Source of the DNA: Linanthus parryae
Taxonomy: Eukaryota > Streptophyta > Magnoliopsida > Ericales > Polemoniaceae
Assembly: GCA_023055425.1 (NCBI GenBank)
Contig: JALGPY010000003.1
Location: forward strand, 66,200,991 to 66,264,990
Direction: 5' to 3'
DNA: 64,000 nt
The translations under genes were made by a program, and so were the position numbers. Under the pieces are notes generated by a model. The model was given only the letters and a program-made list of their open reading frames with translations, searched no databases and had not been told where the DNA came from. Below, piece after piece: positions 45,186-56,125 of this stretch. Each line of letters opens with the position of its first letter. The first letter of the stretch is position 1.

Positions 45186-47285
45186 CCATCATCGGATTTG
45201 TGTTTTGTGGTTCTTGAATTTCTTCAAGTTCTACAGTCCTCCCACTTGCTTCTTTAGAGACGAACTCTCTTTCTAGAAACACGCAGATCCAAGCTACAAA
45301 CACTTTGTTCTGGATTGTATTATAGAAATAATATCCTTTTGTTTCCTTAGGATATCCCACAAACTTACACTTATCCGATTTGGGTCCGAGTTTGTCTGTT
45401 TGTAAATGCTTTAAATAGACATCGCAACCCCAAATCTTCACGAACGATACTATGGGACGCTTCCCAGTCCATATCTCGTATTGTGTCTTTATGAATGACT
45501 TAGACGGAACACGGTTATTCGTGAAAGCTGCATTCAATAGAGCATGTCCCCAAAACGATATTGGGAGATCCGTTTGACACATCATAGATCGAACCATATC
45601 CAGTAGGGTTCGATTCCTCCTCTCGGACACGCATTCCATTATGGCGTTCCAGGTGGAGTGAGTTGGGATACTATCCCACACTCTCTAAGATACTCGTCAA
45701 ACTCTTGGCTCAAGTATTCTCCTCCATGATCCGATCGTATAGCCTTAATAATTTTTCCAAGCTCATTCTCTACTTCATTCTTGAATTCCTTGAACAATTC
45801 AAAGGAATCGGATTTGGCCTTCATAAGGTACACAAATCCATATCTAGTGAAGTCATCAGTAAACGTAATGAAGTAGGTGTAACCGCCCCTGGCTGGCATG
45901 GGAAAGTATGAGTTCCAGTAACTCACTAGTCCTCTCACATTTCTTATTGAAAGGGGACTTTGTCATTTTTCCCAATAAACAAGACTCACATGTCTCATAT
46001 GATTCCAAATCAAATGAGTCTAGGAATCTATCCTTATGGAGTCTAGATATGCGTTTCTCATTTATATGGCCTAAACGACAGTGCCACAGATAAGTAGGAT
46101 TTAAATCATTAGTTTTAATCTTCTTGGTATTTATGTTATAGATGGCATTATTTAGATCAAGAATATACAATCCATTAGACAAAGGCACACTACAATAGTG
46201 CATACTATCAAAATTAATGGAGCAACACTTGTCCTTATTGAAATAGAAAAACCTTTCTTGTCCAAACAAGAAATATAAATAATGTTTCTGCTCATAGCAG
46301 GCACATAATAGCAACTGTCTAATTCTAAAATAAGCCCTGTAGGAAGAGATAACTCATACATGCCTATAGCTAATGCAGGAACTCTTGCTCCATTCCCGAC
46401 GCACAAGTCTATCTCTCCTTTAGCAAATCTTCTACTTTTTTCAAATCCTTCACATTTCGACAAATGTGAGATCCACATCCAGTATCCAATACCCAAGATG
46501 AAGAAATAAAAATATTGATATCTACAACAAAAATACCTGGTGGTGGTGGAATCACTATTCCAAGCTTTTATCCTCCAAATATTTAGAGCAATTCCTCTTC
46601 CACTGACCCGACTGGCTACAGTAGTGACAATCACACTTAGCCACACCCCAGTAGGTTTTAAGGCTTCCTTGGATTTTGCAACTTTCTTGCGCATTCCTTT
46701 GGAAGTAGAGGAAACTCCCTTGACCTTCCTTTTATTGACCATCAGTATGGCCTTGCCTTTTCCTTTATTGATGCTTTGTTCAGCTGTCCTTAGCATGTCC
46801 AGCAAGTCTGGCAGATCTTTGTTGATCTCATTCATGTTATAGTTCATGATGAACTGGTTCTAACTATCAGGAAACGATTGAAAGATGAGATCTGTTGCCA
46901 ACTCTTGGCCGAATGGGAAGCCTAAACTCTCGAGGTTATCCGATCATACGAAGAACATGAGGCCTGACTGGGTTCCCTTTTGCAATATTTCTCTTGAACA
47001 GTGCTTTGGACACCTCATACCGCTCATGCCTTGCCTGTTCTTGAAACAACTGTTTCAAGTGTTCGATCATATCGTAGGCTTCCATGTTCTCATGCTGCTT
47101 CTGGAGCTCAGAGGTCATGGTGAAAAGCATGAGACAAGTCACATCATTATAATCATCCACATGTTTATGATGTGCTCTCATGGCAGCCAGAACAGTGTCA
47201 TCCCGAGGTGGTTCTGGAATAGGATTGTCTAAGACGTACAATTTCTTTTCTTGCTTAAGACGATCCTTAAGTTTCTGTACCATTC
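45186..47285 (-). pseudogene. Copia-1 gag, protease and integrase part
   Basis: From the 5' side it shows gag (46936-47285, LVYDMIEHLKQLF-like), a degraded protease, the pre-integrase zinc region (YLWHCRLGHINEKRI...CESCLLGK) and the integrase core. Core motifs are FITFTDDFTRYG, AIRSDHGGEYL and ERRNRTLLDMVRSMM. Several frame changes break it (near 46850, 46310, 45940 and 45680). The C-terminal end (GPKSDKCKFVGYPKETKGY) runs up to the Athila target site and continues at 17947. Integrase would insert the element DNA; this copy cannot make it. Confidence 0.88.
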
Positions 47286-49014
47286 AAGGAAATTTGTTCC
47301 AGACAACTTGTCCTTCTCAAGGACAGATCGCAGGGATGAAGTCGATGCATGATTGTTTGCCATTGGAATTCTACAAAACGAGAAATATGCAATTTTAGTA
47401 CTTTGAACAATTTAATATATTCCACAATGGCTAGATCATTAAATATATCTCCCACTATTTTTCTCGGATTAATATCCCTCACTATTAATGTGGAAAATAT
47501 CATATATATTTTCTAGTGAGTTCAAGATCCGTTTTTCACTTCTTCTTGAGCTTGCTTTGGCAAGTCACCCAAGAATAGGCTATTTAGGTAGGAGCACTTC
47601 CAATTGCATCCCATGCAACTATTGGTTCAATTAGGTGAATAACCCTTTATTCATTATCTAATCCATAGATAACACCTAATTTTCATGCCTCTAGGCTCAT
47701 CAATCCAATTGATCTTTCCTAGTTGCGTTCAACCTTTTACTTCAACAATCACACATTACTTGCTTGTGTCGCCGCAACACACCAAGGTAAATCAAAATCG
47801 CCTCGCTTTGGCAAGCCCGAATTTTAATGGACCTTGATCATGAAGGGTGTTTAGGTAAGAGAAGGAAAAACGCAATATTTTCAATGAGGGATTTAATTGT
47901 CATTATCTTATTGTTTGGTTGATCCCATCAACGTGATGTACTTATTTGGATTGGGCAATCCACAATAAAAGATCACACTTGTTTATTATTATCTTGTTAA
48001 TGTTTTTCTTGTAACATCTATACACACAAACATAAATAACAAGACATGAATAATAAACATCCACAAAAGAAAAATTAACGTGGCATGGATATGGCCCCTA
48101 GACAAAGATATTATCAAGCCAATGATAATATCTATATGCCCTAAAGTGACAAGCTCATCTCCATGTGCTCCACCATAGTCGCACGCCTAGGATGGGAGTC
48201 CTCATCGTCTTTGTGGCTTCTTGGTCCTCCGATCTTCTTCTCCATGCTCTTGGCTATTATCTAATTAATGTAATTCTAGCCTAGCATCTACAATAAATAA
48301 ATAAATGAAACCTCACATGTTGAGAAGATGATCAGCTCGCAGGCCGTAAAATTAACTAACTATTACATTAATTTGATCAACTCGCAGGCCATAAACCAAA
48401 CCAGAAAATAAACATCCACAACCTAGGCTATATCCATCCACCATGCAACAAAGCACATAATACAGTTAAAACCAATTTTAAACCGCTTATTCAATTTTAG
48501 TTAAAAATAGGCAACTAGGGTGAAAACCGGTCCAAGGGGTCCACCATAGCCATGGCCGAACCACCCAAGGACCAAGGCACGACCTTGGGCCGGTCGGACG
48601 AACCCCACGCGCGGCCAAGCCGCACGCTAGGCCGGCACAAGCCCTTGGCCGTGCCCTAGCTTGGGAGGCAAGGCAAGGGGGGTGGTCCCTAGGGGGGCTG
48701 AACCCTTCCATGGAATTGTTTCCAAAACAATTTCTTGCCTTGTTGCCCAAGTTTAGTTGTTTCCAAGTTTATAAAATTCCTTTTCTCAACTTGTGCCCAA
48801 ACCCAAGTTCCAGATCCAAAATTGCATCACATCCTATGTGATCCAAACTCACTAATTTCTACATCTCATGTAAAATTAGATCTTTCTTGGTTGAATCATA
48901 TTCAATTTGCATCTAATATGCTAATTAATTTTAGTTTTTGCGTAAAACAACATATACGGTGTAAGAAACAGAAAAATAATAACACATAAGATCATGTTAT
49001 GCGCTTCGGCCTGT
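47286..49014. other. Copia-1 leader between PBS and gag
   Basis: No coding region is supported. It contains an unusually GC-rich patch (48520-48710) with CCTAGG and GGCCGTGCC-type repeats in an otherwise AT-rich leader. Confidence 0.6.
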
Positions 49015-49027
49015 GGCTCTGATACCA
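49015..49027 (-). other. Copia-1 primer binding site
   Basis: Minus-strand TGGTATCAGAGCC, complementary to initiator tRNA-Met, lies next to the 5' LTR. Confidence 0.92.
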
Positions 49028-49028
49028 A

Positions 49029-50421
49029 TGTAGGGTTTTGATGCAGGTAACTCAGCAGAATAACAAAAATTAATCCTGCTCAAATCCCTCCAAGTATCAC
49101 TAGCAAGCAATGATAACATGATAAGGGTACAATGAGTGTATACCTTGCTTTGAGAGATCACACGAAGAATAGTGTCTTCAACTCTACGAGTATCCACACC
49201 TTGGATCTTTGATAGGACTCCTTCTCACCGCGATGTGCTAGCAACGAAGGAAGGAGACGAGAGATCACGCAAAACGGAGCAAGCTGCGAGCTACAAGGGG
49301 TGGCCGACGACAATGGGGCGGACGGACAAGGAGGGGCTTCGGCCTCTCTTTTTTTCTCTCTCCTTGCTTTGTTACGTTCTCTCAATAATGACTTATCTTG
49401 AGAAAATAACAAGCTAGAGTTCCATTATATAGTTAATACTCCTTAGTAACTACATAATTTCCCCAATGCTAATCATGTCCTTACATGTATTAGCCCACTT
49501 GCAAATTAGTCCCACTAGCTTTGCTTGTGGTTGCGTTATGATCTCTTATTAATTAGTACAACTAATTTATACCAATATCCAATTTAATTCATCCGTTGTG
49601 TGACCCCATAGGTTTCTACTTAGTTGGTAGTAATTCTGTACTAACATGGAGCGGTCTATAGCAACACATCCATGCCACCCAACTAATAGAAATAGTCAGT
49701 GATCCCGACAAACCTTGTGCCCAATGTTCATGTATTGTGTATCCCTTTGTCTCCATATCCGGATTGGACATGAGACATATTAGTCACACTAGTATATCCA
49801 ATTCATAGTTCCTCGTTCCTGGGAATATGCTTATCTGTGCAGATAACATCAATATCTCTACATTGATTTATCTGAGTCTGGCAGACATTCAATAAGACCC
49901 ATCCCTGGAGTGGCCCATGGATATTTACTCCCATTATGTAGGATGGAAAAATCCTGTCTACATCACTACGATCTCTGATCTTGCTTCCTATCATGCCTGA
50001 TAACTACCTTTATAGTTACTCGGTTAAGGCGCAACTTGATAATGTCAAAGCATGATATTTCACAACTAGCGTGTCTAGTGACTTCAAGTCTAAGCATTAC
50101 AATACCATTAGCACTACGAGAAGCGCTTGTGACTTTAACATAATCTAATGTAGCCTTCTTGTTGTGGGTCAATCCAGTATGACATTAATCCTAATGCATA
50201 CCCATGTGTTAGACTTGATATCTCCATATCAATCTACCCACATACTAGTCTATTGTTGATTGTCCTGTTAACAAATATAATGGACTTGGAATATTTAATA
50301 AATAACACATTGTATCTAAGGACTTCATTATAATAAATATCTCAATAAATAATAAATGAATATTCTAGCAAAACAGTGTTCGTACTAAATATAGATTGCC
50401 TCTAGAGCACCTATTCCAACA
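49029..50421 (-). repeat. Copia-1 5' LTR
   Basis: 1,393 bp. It matches 14922-16212 throughout, with many substitutions and an extra block of about 100 bp. The divergence is clearly higher than that of the Tat-1 LTRs. Confidence 0.92.
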
Positions 50422-50689
50422 GAAAAAAATCCAAATCGCTAGACCCATGACCAGGTCTTGCGACTTGGCTTGTAGGTCGTCCGGCCTCTTGTATAGGTTG
50501 TGCGACCTATGTAATATTATGGATGTTTCAGCTTTTTTCCTCCAGGCCGTGCAACCTCTTAACCAGGTCGTACAACCTTTAAAAACAACATCCTTTCTTC
50601 TTTGCTCTCCACTTTGGATCCCTTTTGTCCCCGTTGATACTCTTGATGATTTCTTCAACTATTCATGGCACAAATACAAAAAATCTTCA
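50422..50689 (-). mobile_element. Copia-B 3' LTR, inner segment
   Basis: This sequence lies between the Copia-1 end and the Copia-B RNase H frame. It contains repeated GGTCGTNC(A)ACC-type motifs. A purine-rich GGATGGGAGGATT on the minus strand just inside (about 50697-50710) would be the polypurine tract. Confidence 0.5.
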
Positions 50690-52840
50690 CCTTGACTTGA
50701 ATCCTCCCATCCAGCAACAGCAACTCCCCTTCTCACAAATAAAGCTTGCCAGCTTTCTGAACATATCCGTGGGGTTGTCAACTGTCTCCACCTTCTTTAC
50801 CTTGATCATGCTCTCTTTTCTCAGAAAACGATACCTTACATCGATGTGCTTTGTCCTTTCATGATGAACATGGTCCTTAGTCAAGAAAATCACACTCAAG
50901 CTATCACAATTGATTATTGCTTGATCTTGAAGTATACCAAGATCATTAACCATTCCTTTAAGCCATATTGCATCCTTTGCTGCTTCCGGTAGAGCCATAT
51001 ACTCCGCTTCTATGGTCGACAAAGTCATCGTTGACTGTACCGTAGCCTTCCAAATCACAATAGAACCTCCCAGAGTAAGCACATAGCCAGTCATTGATCA
51101 CCTGCCATCAATATCACATGCATAATCCGAATGCAAGAACCGAGCTACAAAAAATGTTTTCATTAGCCCCGCAACATAGGCCAATGTCTAATGTACCCTT
51201 AAAGTACCTGAATATGCGCTTCACTGCCTGTTGGTGATCGTTACTCGGTTGAGCCATAAAAAAATTTAACACACTAAAAGCGCAAGCTATGTCCGGTCGA
51301 GTACAGACCAAAGCATACATGAGGCTTCCAAATGCACTAGCATAGGGAACCTTAGACTTGTACTCCTTCTCCTCCACAGTCTGAACGGTTTACATTCCTA
51401 ACTTGTTGTTAGATGCCATAGGAGTATCTATAGCTTTAGCTGATGACATCCAGAATCTCACCAAGACCTTCTTGATGTATCCCTGTTGGGATAGGAAAGG
51501 CTTCTTCTTCTTCTTCTTCTTCTTCTTCTTCTTCTTCTTCTTCTTCTTCTTCTTCTTCTTCTTCTTCTTCTTCTTCTTCTTCTTCTTCTTCTTCTTCTTC
51601 TTCTTCTTCTTCTTCTTCTTCTTCTTCTTCTTCTTCTTCTTCTTCTTCTTCTTCTTCTTCTTCTTCTTCTTCTTCTTCTTCTTCTTCTTCTTCTTCTTCT
51701 TCTTCTTCTTCTTCTTCTTCTTCTTCTTCTTCTTCTTCTTCTTCTTCTTCTTCTACAATCTTATGAGCAGCCCCTAGATCCTTCATCTCAAATTTCGCAC
51801 CAAGATACCTCTTCAATTCCTACATGTCCTTCATATCCTGGGTTGTAATCAAGATATCATCCACACATAAGACTAGGTAGATACGTGTTTCTCCTTGCAG
51901 GAGCTTGTGATACACAAAAAAAATCATACTCGCACTTATTGTAACCAATCTTCAACATGCAGGTTTCAAGCCTCTTGTAGCATTGCCTCGGTGACTGCTT
52001 GAGTCCGTATAGAGATCTTTTAAACTTGCACAATTGGTATTCTCTTCCAAGAACTTGAAATGCTTCTGGTTGGCTCATGTATATCTCCTCTTCCAACTCC
52101 CCGTGTAGGAAAGCTGGTTTCATGTCTAGCTGCTCGAGCTCTAGGTAGTGGTGCGACACCAGGGCTAGAAGCACCCTGATCAAAGTGTGTGTGACCACCG
52201 ACGAAAAGATCTCTTTATAGTCAAAACTTGCCTTATACTTGACGCCCTCTTTAGATGTAGTTCCTTCCTTTCTCCAGAAAACCCACTTGCAAGTGGCTAT
52301 CTTCGTTCTCGTTGGCAATTTAACAAGATCCCAAGTCGAGTTCTTGCTAAGAGACTCCAACTCTTCTCCCATCGCGGCAATCCATTGTGCTGACTCATAC
52401 CTAAAAATCGCAACCTTGTAGGTGGACGACTCGTCCTCCACCTCCTCGGCTACATGTAATGCGTATCCCACCATACCATCATCTTTGTACCTTGCTGGAG
52501 GGTTTATTACTCTCATTGGTATTTCTTCATCAATACTCTGATGAAATGGTTCCTCTGGTAGGGATGCATCCTCATCAGAATCCTATGCGTCTTCCTCTTT
52601 GGTTTCTGGCGTTTGGGTAGGTAATTCGGGTTCCTTCGGATCATGAGGACCCGAACTTGCCTCCACCTTCTTCTCTGCATCTCCAACCTCTATCTCCATG
52701 GAACTTTGCTTCAAAATTGAACTCTCATCAAAGACAACACTTCTGCTAAGTATAATCTTGTCGTCTGTTTAAATCTTGTATCCCTTCACACCCGTCCCAA
52801 AGCTCGTGAATACCCCCTTCTTAGCCCTTCGTTCTAGCTT
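50690..52840 (-). pseudogene. Copia-B pol (integrase C-terminus, RT, RNase H), broken
   Basis: On the minus strand an integrase tail (AKKGVFTSFGTGVKGYKI) is cut by Tat-2 at 52841. RT follows (STWDLVKLPTRTKIATCKWV; catalytic LCVDDILI in place of YVDD), then RNase H (STIEAEYMALPEAAKDAIW, HIDVRYRFLR). An A8 run at about 51917 shifts the frame inside RT. A (GAA)n expansion then replaces or interrupts the next RT segment, and more stops follow near 51100 and 51380. The remaining gag and 5' LTR must lie beyond Tat-2, outside the window. Confidence 0.87.
51501..51754. repeat. Perfect (CTT)84 triplet repeat
   Basis: 254 bp of uninterrupted CTT on the plus strand (GAA on the minus) within the RT region of Copia-B. 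In the local RT frame it encodes about 84 consecutive Glu between KDLGAAHKIV and AFPIPTGIHQE. Confidence 0.97.
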
Positions 52841-52845
52841 ACCGT

Positions 52846-53472
52846 TGTAGATAGTGCTTTCTGAGCTGGCAGATCTTGGCCACGTGGCAACCATCCAGCA
52901 CACCATATTGTGCTCCACACACACTGGATCACCAGCCGAGCTGATCCATGTGGGGGCTGCGAGACAGAGCCCTCGCATACCACTGCACGGGACTTGTAGG
53001 GACTTTGTGGTTTGGAGGCTAGAGTAAGCCCTGTCGCGTGCGAGCCAAGCCCGCGCGCGACCTTTAGTAACTGTTTTGAGAGATTTATGGCACGAGCTCC
53101 ATAAACCCGGTCAATCCGGTCAAACCCGGTCAACCTCGTAACGGTTCCGGTATTCGCGCACCACGTGCTGTAACGGTCCCTATATACTCGGACGAACGTG
53201 CCGTTATGGTTAAGCTAATTAAGCCGCCATTAATGGGCGCATTAACCACACTACAACGGTCATGTTCTCCAGTATATATAGATCGTCAACCTTTCCATAC
53301 AAAGAAGAACACACCTGCCATACGCGGAAGCTCTGCCAAACCTCTGTCTCTCTCTCAGACATTGCTACTGCCTTACTCTCTCCCTACACACAACCCCTCT
53401 CTTCCTGTGCGATCCTTGATCCACTACATACGGTGTACACGGAGGTCTCCCTTCCGGAATCTCTTGTGCACA
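52846..53472 (+). repeat. Tat-2 5' LTR
   Basis: 627 bp, with the same ends as the Tat-1 LTRs and a TATA box (TATATATAG) near 53273-53281. Confidence 0.95.
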
Positions 53473-53473
53473 T

Positions 53474-53493
53474 TTTGGTGAACCCGACGTGAA
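53474..53493 (+). other. Tat-2 primer binding site
   Basis: TTTGGTGAACCCGACGTGAA, identical to that of Tat-1. Confidence 0.75.
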
Positions 53494-53512
53494 CTTACCA
53501 ACAAAAGCAACC

Positions 53513-56125
53513 ATGTCTCAGGAGGATGATGTCAGCAACAGATCGCCTTCCACCGAAGCACCATCGGGAGACGAGACCCGCCGTACTCCTACGACTCCCG
53601 GCGAGACGCCCACGCTAGAGTCTTTGGATGCCACTGTTCAGAGTCAGGCGAAAGCTCTCAAGGCTCAGTCTGCGCAATTAGAACGGATCTTGGCCGTTCT
53701 GGGCACCCTTGCACCAAACCCTTCGCCAGCCACCGCTGCCCCTCAAGGAGGAGGAGCCCCTACCACTCCAGGATTGGGAGTGTCAACCACACCTCCCAAC
53801 CCCAATCTGCAGACTCCACCGGCGACTACGCAGCTGCCTTCGGTTCAGGGGTCAACGGCCCAGATGCTGCCTCTTGCTTCTCACACTCCTCAGCCCTCGG
53901 CTTTGGCGTCTAACCCAACTCTACAGTACCCTTTGCTTCCCCCAACGGCGATCTGGGGGAATCCGGGTAGTCAGTATGCTCCCAACCCTCCGGCGGCGTA
54001 TGTGTCGCCACCGCCTACGGCAACCCCTCCATCAACTACCGAGGGGAGCATTCCAGAATGCATGACGTCTCTACAGAAGCGCGTGGACACTATCCTGGCT
54101 CATCAGTCATTCGCGGATACCATTATCCCGAAGTTAGACAACGACCCACCTATTCCACGAGAGATCTATCTCATGCCTAACCCGGCGGGGTACAAGGCTC
54201 CTAAATGGGATAAGTTCGAAGACGTCAATGGAAACGCTCATGAGCATGTCATGCGTTTCATTGATGTCATGGGCCCGCACGGAGCTGATCCCAAGCTGCT
54301 GATGCGAGAATTCCCAAAATCTCTAGGGAACGTAGCGTACAAATATTACCGAACATTGGAAGCCGGATCCATGAAGACTTGGGACGACATGGTCCAGAAG
54401 TTCTATACCAAGTTCTTCCAGATGGAAGAAAAGGTGACGATGATCCATCTCTCGCGGATGTATCAGAAGCGCGAGGAGGACGGAATCACTTTCATCAAGA
54501 AATTCAGGGCGAAATCCTTGGAGTGCAAAGATCCAATGCCCGAAAGCCGGCTCGTAGAGATATGCCTGCAATGCATGCGAGATGAATACAAAGGTATGCT
54601 CATTAATTTGCAAACACCTACGTTTTCAAAGCTAATCGAATGCACGAAGAACATCGAGCCTATAGTCGAGAGACAGAAAAAGAAGAGCGCTCCGGAGCGA
54701 CCTTCGAGCGGCGCTACATACAAGATCGGGAGATTTAGCTACAAGAGGGGACGCGAAGCTGAGGTCAATACAGTTTCGCCCCAGAAGCAAGCGAAGGTTG
54801 CGAAATTCGATGTACCGCCTCTGCCATGCTCGGTAGAGGAAGCAAGTGACCTCTGCAGACAGTGGCGCAAGGACGGCGTCCTGCCACCGCTCGAGAAAAC
54901 ACCCTCCAAGGAGATGGTGAGGGACCCTAAGTGGTGCGAGTACCATGGCAAGGTCATGCACCCCACGGCGGAATGTAAAAAGCTCAGGTTTACATTCGAC
55001 CAGAAGATGAAGAACGGCGAGCTAATCGTCAGCGATCACAGAAAGGACGTGCGCAACAACCCACTTCCTGCTCACGCGGAGCAGGGCCCGAAAGGCAAAG
55101 AGGTCGCCATGATCTCGATTGTTGACTTGGAAGAAGTCGCAGAGGATGGCCTACCCATCGTTGCCGAGGTCCATGAAGACGACGACTACAGCATGGACAC
55201 GGAGGATGAACGTGCCGACCGCATGAAAGGGTCGCATGGCTTCAGCAGATTCTTCGATGAGATGAACTTCTCCGAGAAGTGCCGGACAGATATGACGAAA
55301 GCGATCTTGAGAATAGCAGAGGACTACGAGGAGGACCTCGTAGTCTCCAACGGGAAAGTCATCAGGGCATCCCGCTCTACAGAAAAGGTTATGACCTTTT
55401 CTGCCAGCGACAAGAAGACGGAGGCGAGCCACCAAAGACCTCTGTACGTGACCGCCATCATCAATGGCGTCGAGTTCAAACGAGCGTTCGTCGATGGAGG
55501 AGCAGCGGTCAACGTCGTTTCGCTCCACACACTGAAGCTAGCAGGGATCCCCGAGCACATGATCGTCAGACGTCCATCTCCGCTTATGGGATTCGGAAGC
55601 GACTCTAGAATGACGATCGGATGGATCCGCCTGGGCGTTCAGATTGGTAAAATCAAGTGCTCAGCAAAGTTCTATGTCATAGACGCGAACACCACGTACC
55701 ACATGATTATAGGTCGAGCCTGGATTCATCGCTTCGACGCAGTTCCTTCAACGGCTCACCAGGTTATGAAAGCTATCTGGAACGACAGAATAGTCGAGAT
55801 ACCGGCTTCGACGAACCCATTCAACCTGGACGAAGCACATCTCAGCGAAGCGGTGTGGTTCACTGAGATGGCGGACGAGCAAACACCGGGACCATTCAAC
55901 CCTACTCCTTTGCCCCTCTGGGAGGACATCAAGGATCAGTCACCTGCGGGAGTAATGGTGACAAGGGAAGATGCCAAGGAAAAGCCGTCTACACGCGAAG
56001 AGGCGCCGCGTATCGCATATCACCGAAAGAACGTGTATACTCTTAAGAGGATCGCAAAGCATGACCCCGAGGGCAAGGAGATAGAGAGCTTCTACGCCAA
56101 TGGGAAGAAATGCTATCGCATATGA
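53513..56125 (+). CDS. Tat-2 gag-protease, 870 aa
   Basis: The ATG at 53513 (MSQEDDVSN) is chosen because it follows the PBS closely and is conserved in Tat-1. A Pro/Thr-rich N-terminus (to about residue 180) precedes the gag capsid domain (about 216-385: YKAPKWDKFEDVNGNAHEHV, MVQKFYTKFF). A zinc-binding motif WCEYHGKVMHPTAEC follows near 475. The aspartic protease starts near 650 with AFVDGGAAVNVVS, where DGG stands for the usual D-T/S-G, and has YHMIIGRAWIHRF. Gag builds the particle and protease processes the polyprotein. The frame is fully open and ends in TGA (56123-56125), in phase with the RT frame that follows. Confidence 0.93.
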   Translation: MSQEDDVSNRSPSTEAPSGDETRRTPTTPGETPTLESLDATVQSQAKALKAQSAQLERILAVLGTLAPNPSPATAAPQGGGAPTTPGLGVSTTPPNPNLQTPPATTQLPSVQGSTAQMLPLASHTPQPSALASNPTLQYPLLPPTAIWGNPGSQYAPNPPAAYVSPPPTATPPSTTEGSIPECMTSLQKRVDTILAHQSFADTIIPKLDNDPPIPREIYLMPNPAGYKAPKWDKFEDVNGNAHEHVMRFIDVMGPHGADPKLLMREFPKSLGNVAYKYYRTLEAGSMKTWDDMVQKFYTKFFQMEEKVTMIHLSRMYQKREEDGITFIKKFRAKSLECKDPMPESRLVEICLQCMRDEYKGMLINLQTPTFSKLIECTKNIEPIVERQKKKSAPERPSSGATYKIGRFSYKRGREAEVNTVSPQKQAKVAKFDVPPLPCSVEEASDLCRQWRKDGVLPPLEKTPSKEMVRDPKWCEYHGKVMHPTAECKKLRFTFDQKMKNGELIVSDHRKDVRNNPLPAHAEQGPKGKEVAMISIVDLEEVAEDGLPIVAEVHEDDDYSMDTEDERADRMKGSHGFSRFFDEMNFSEKCRTDMTKAILRIAEDYEEDLVVSNGKVIRASRSTEKVMTFSASDKKTEASHQRPLYVTAIINGVEFKRAFVDGGAAVNVVSLHTLKLAGIPEHMIVRRPSPLMGFGSDSRMTIGWIRLGVQIGKIKCSAKFYVIDANTTYHMIIGRAWIHRFDAVPSTAHQVMKAIWNDRIVEIPASTNPFNLDEAHLSEAVWFTEMADEQTPGPFNPTPLPLWEDIKDQSPAGVMVTREDAKEKPSTREEAPRIAYHRKNVYTLKRIAKHDPEGKEIESFYANGKKCYRI

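Larger units (their letters stand above)
14922..50421 (-). mobile_element. Copia-1 LTR retrotransposon, interrupted by Athila
   Basis: Two related LTRs bound it (14922-16212 and 49029-50421). The flanks are GAAAC at the left and GAAAA at the right, a probable 5-bp target duplication with one change. Read on the minus strand it has 5' LTR, iMet-type PBS, gag, protease, integrase, RT, RNase H, a polypurine tract and 3' LTR, the Copia order. It landed in the 3' LTR of Copia-B. About 27.2 kb of its span is later insertions. Confidence 0.9.

Noticed and set aside
48487..48750. Minus-strand ORF in the GC-rich leader patch
   Set aside because: GC-driven open frame with no start context or similarity recognised.
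51403..51777. Poly-Phe plus-strand ORF across the CTT repeat
   Set aside because: Shadow of the triplet repeat on the strand opposite RT.
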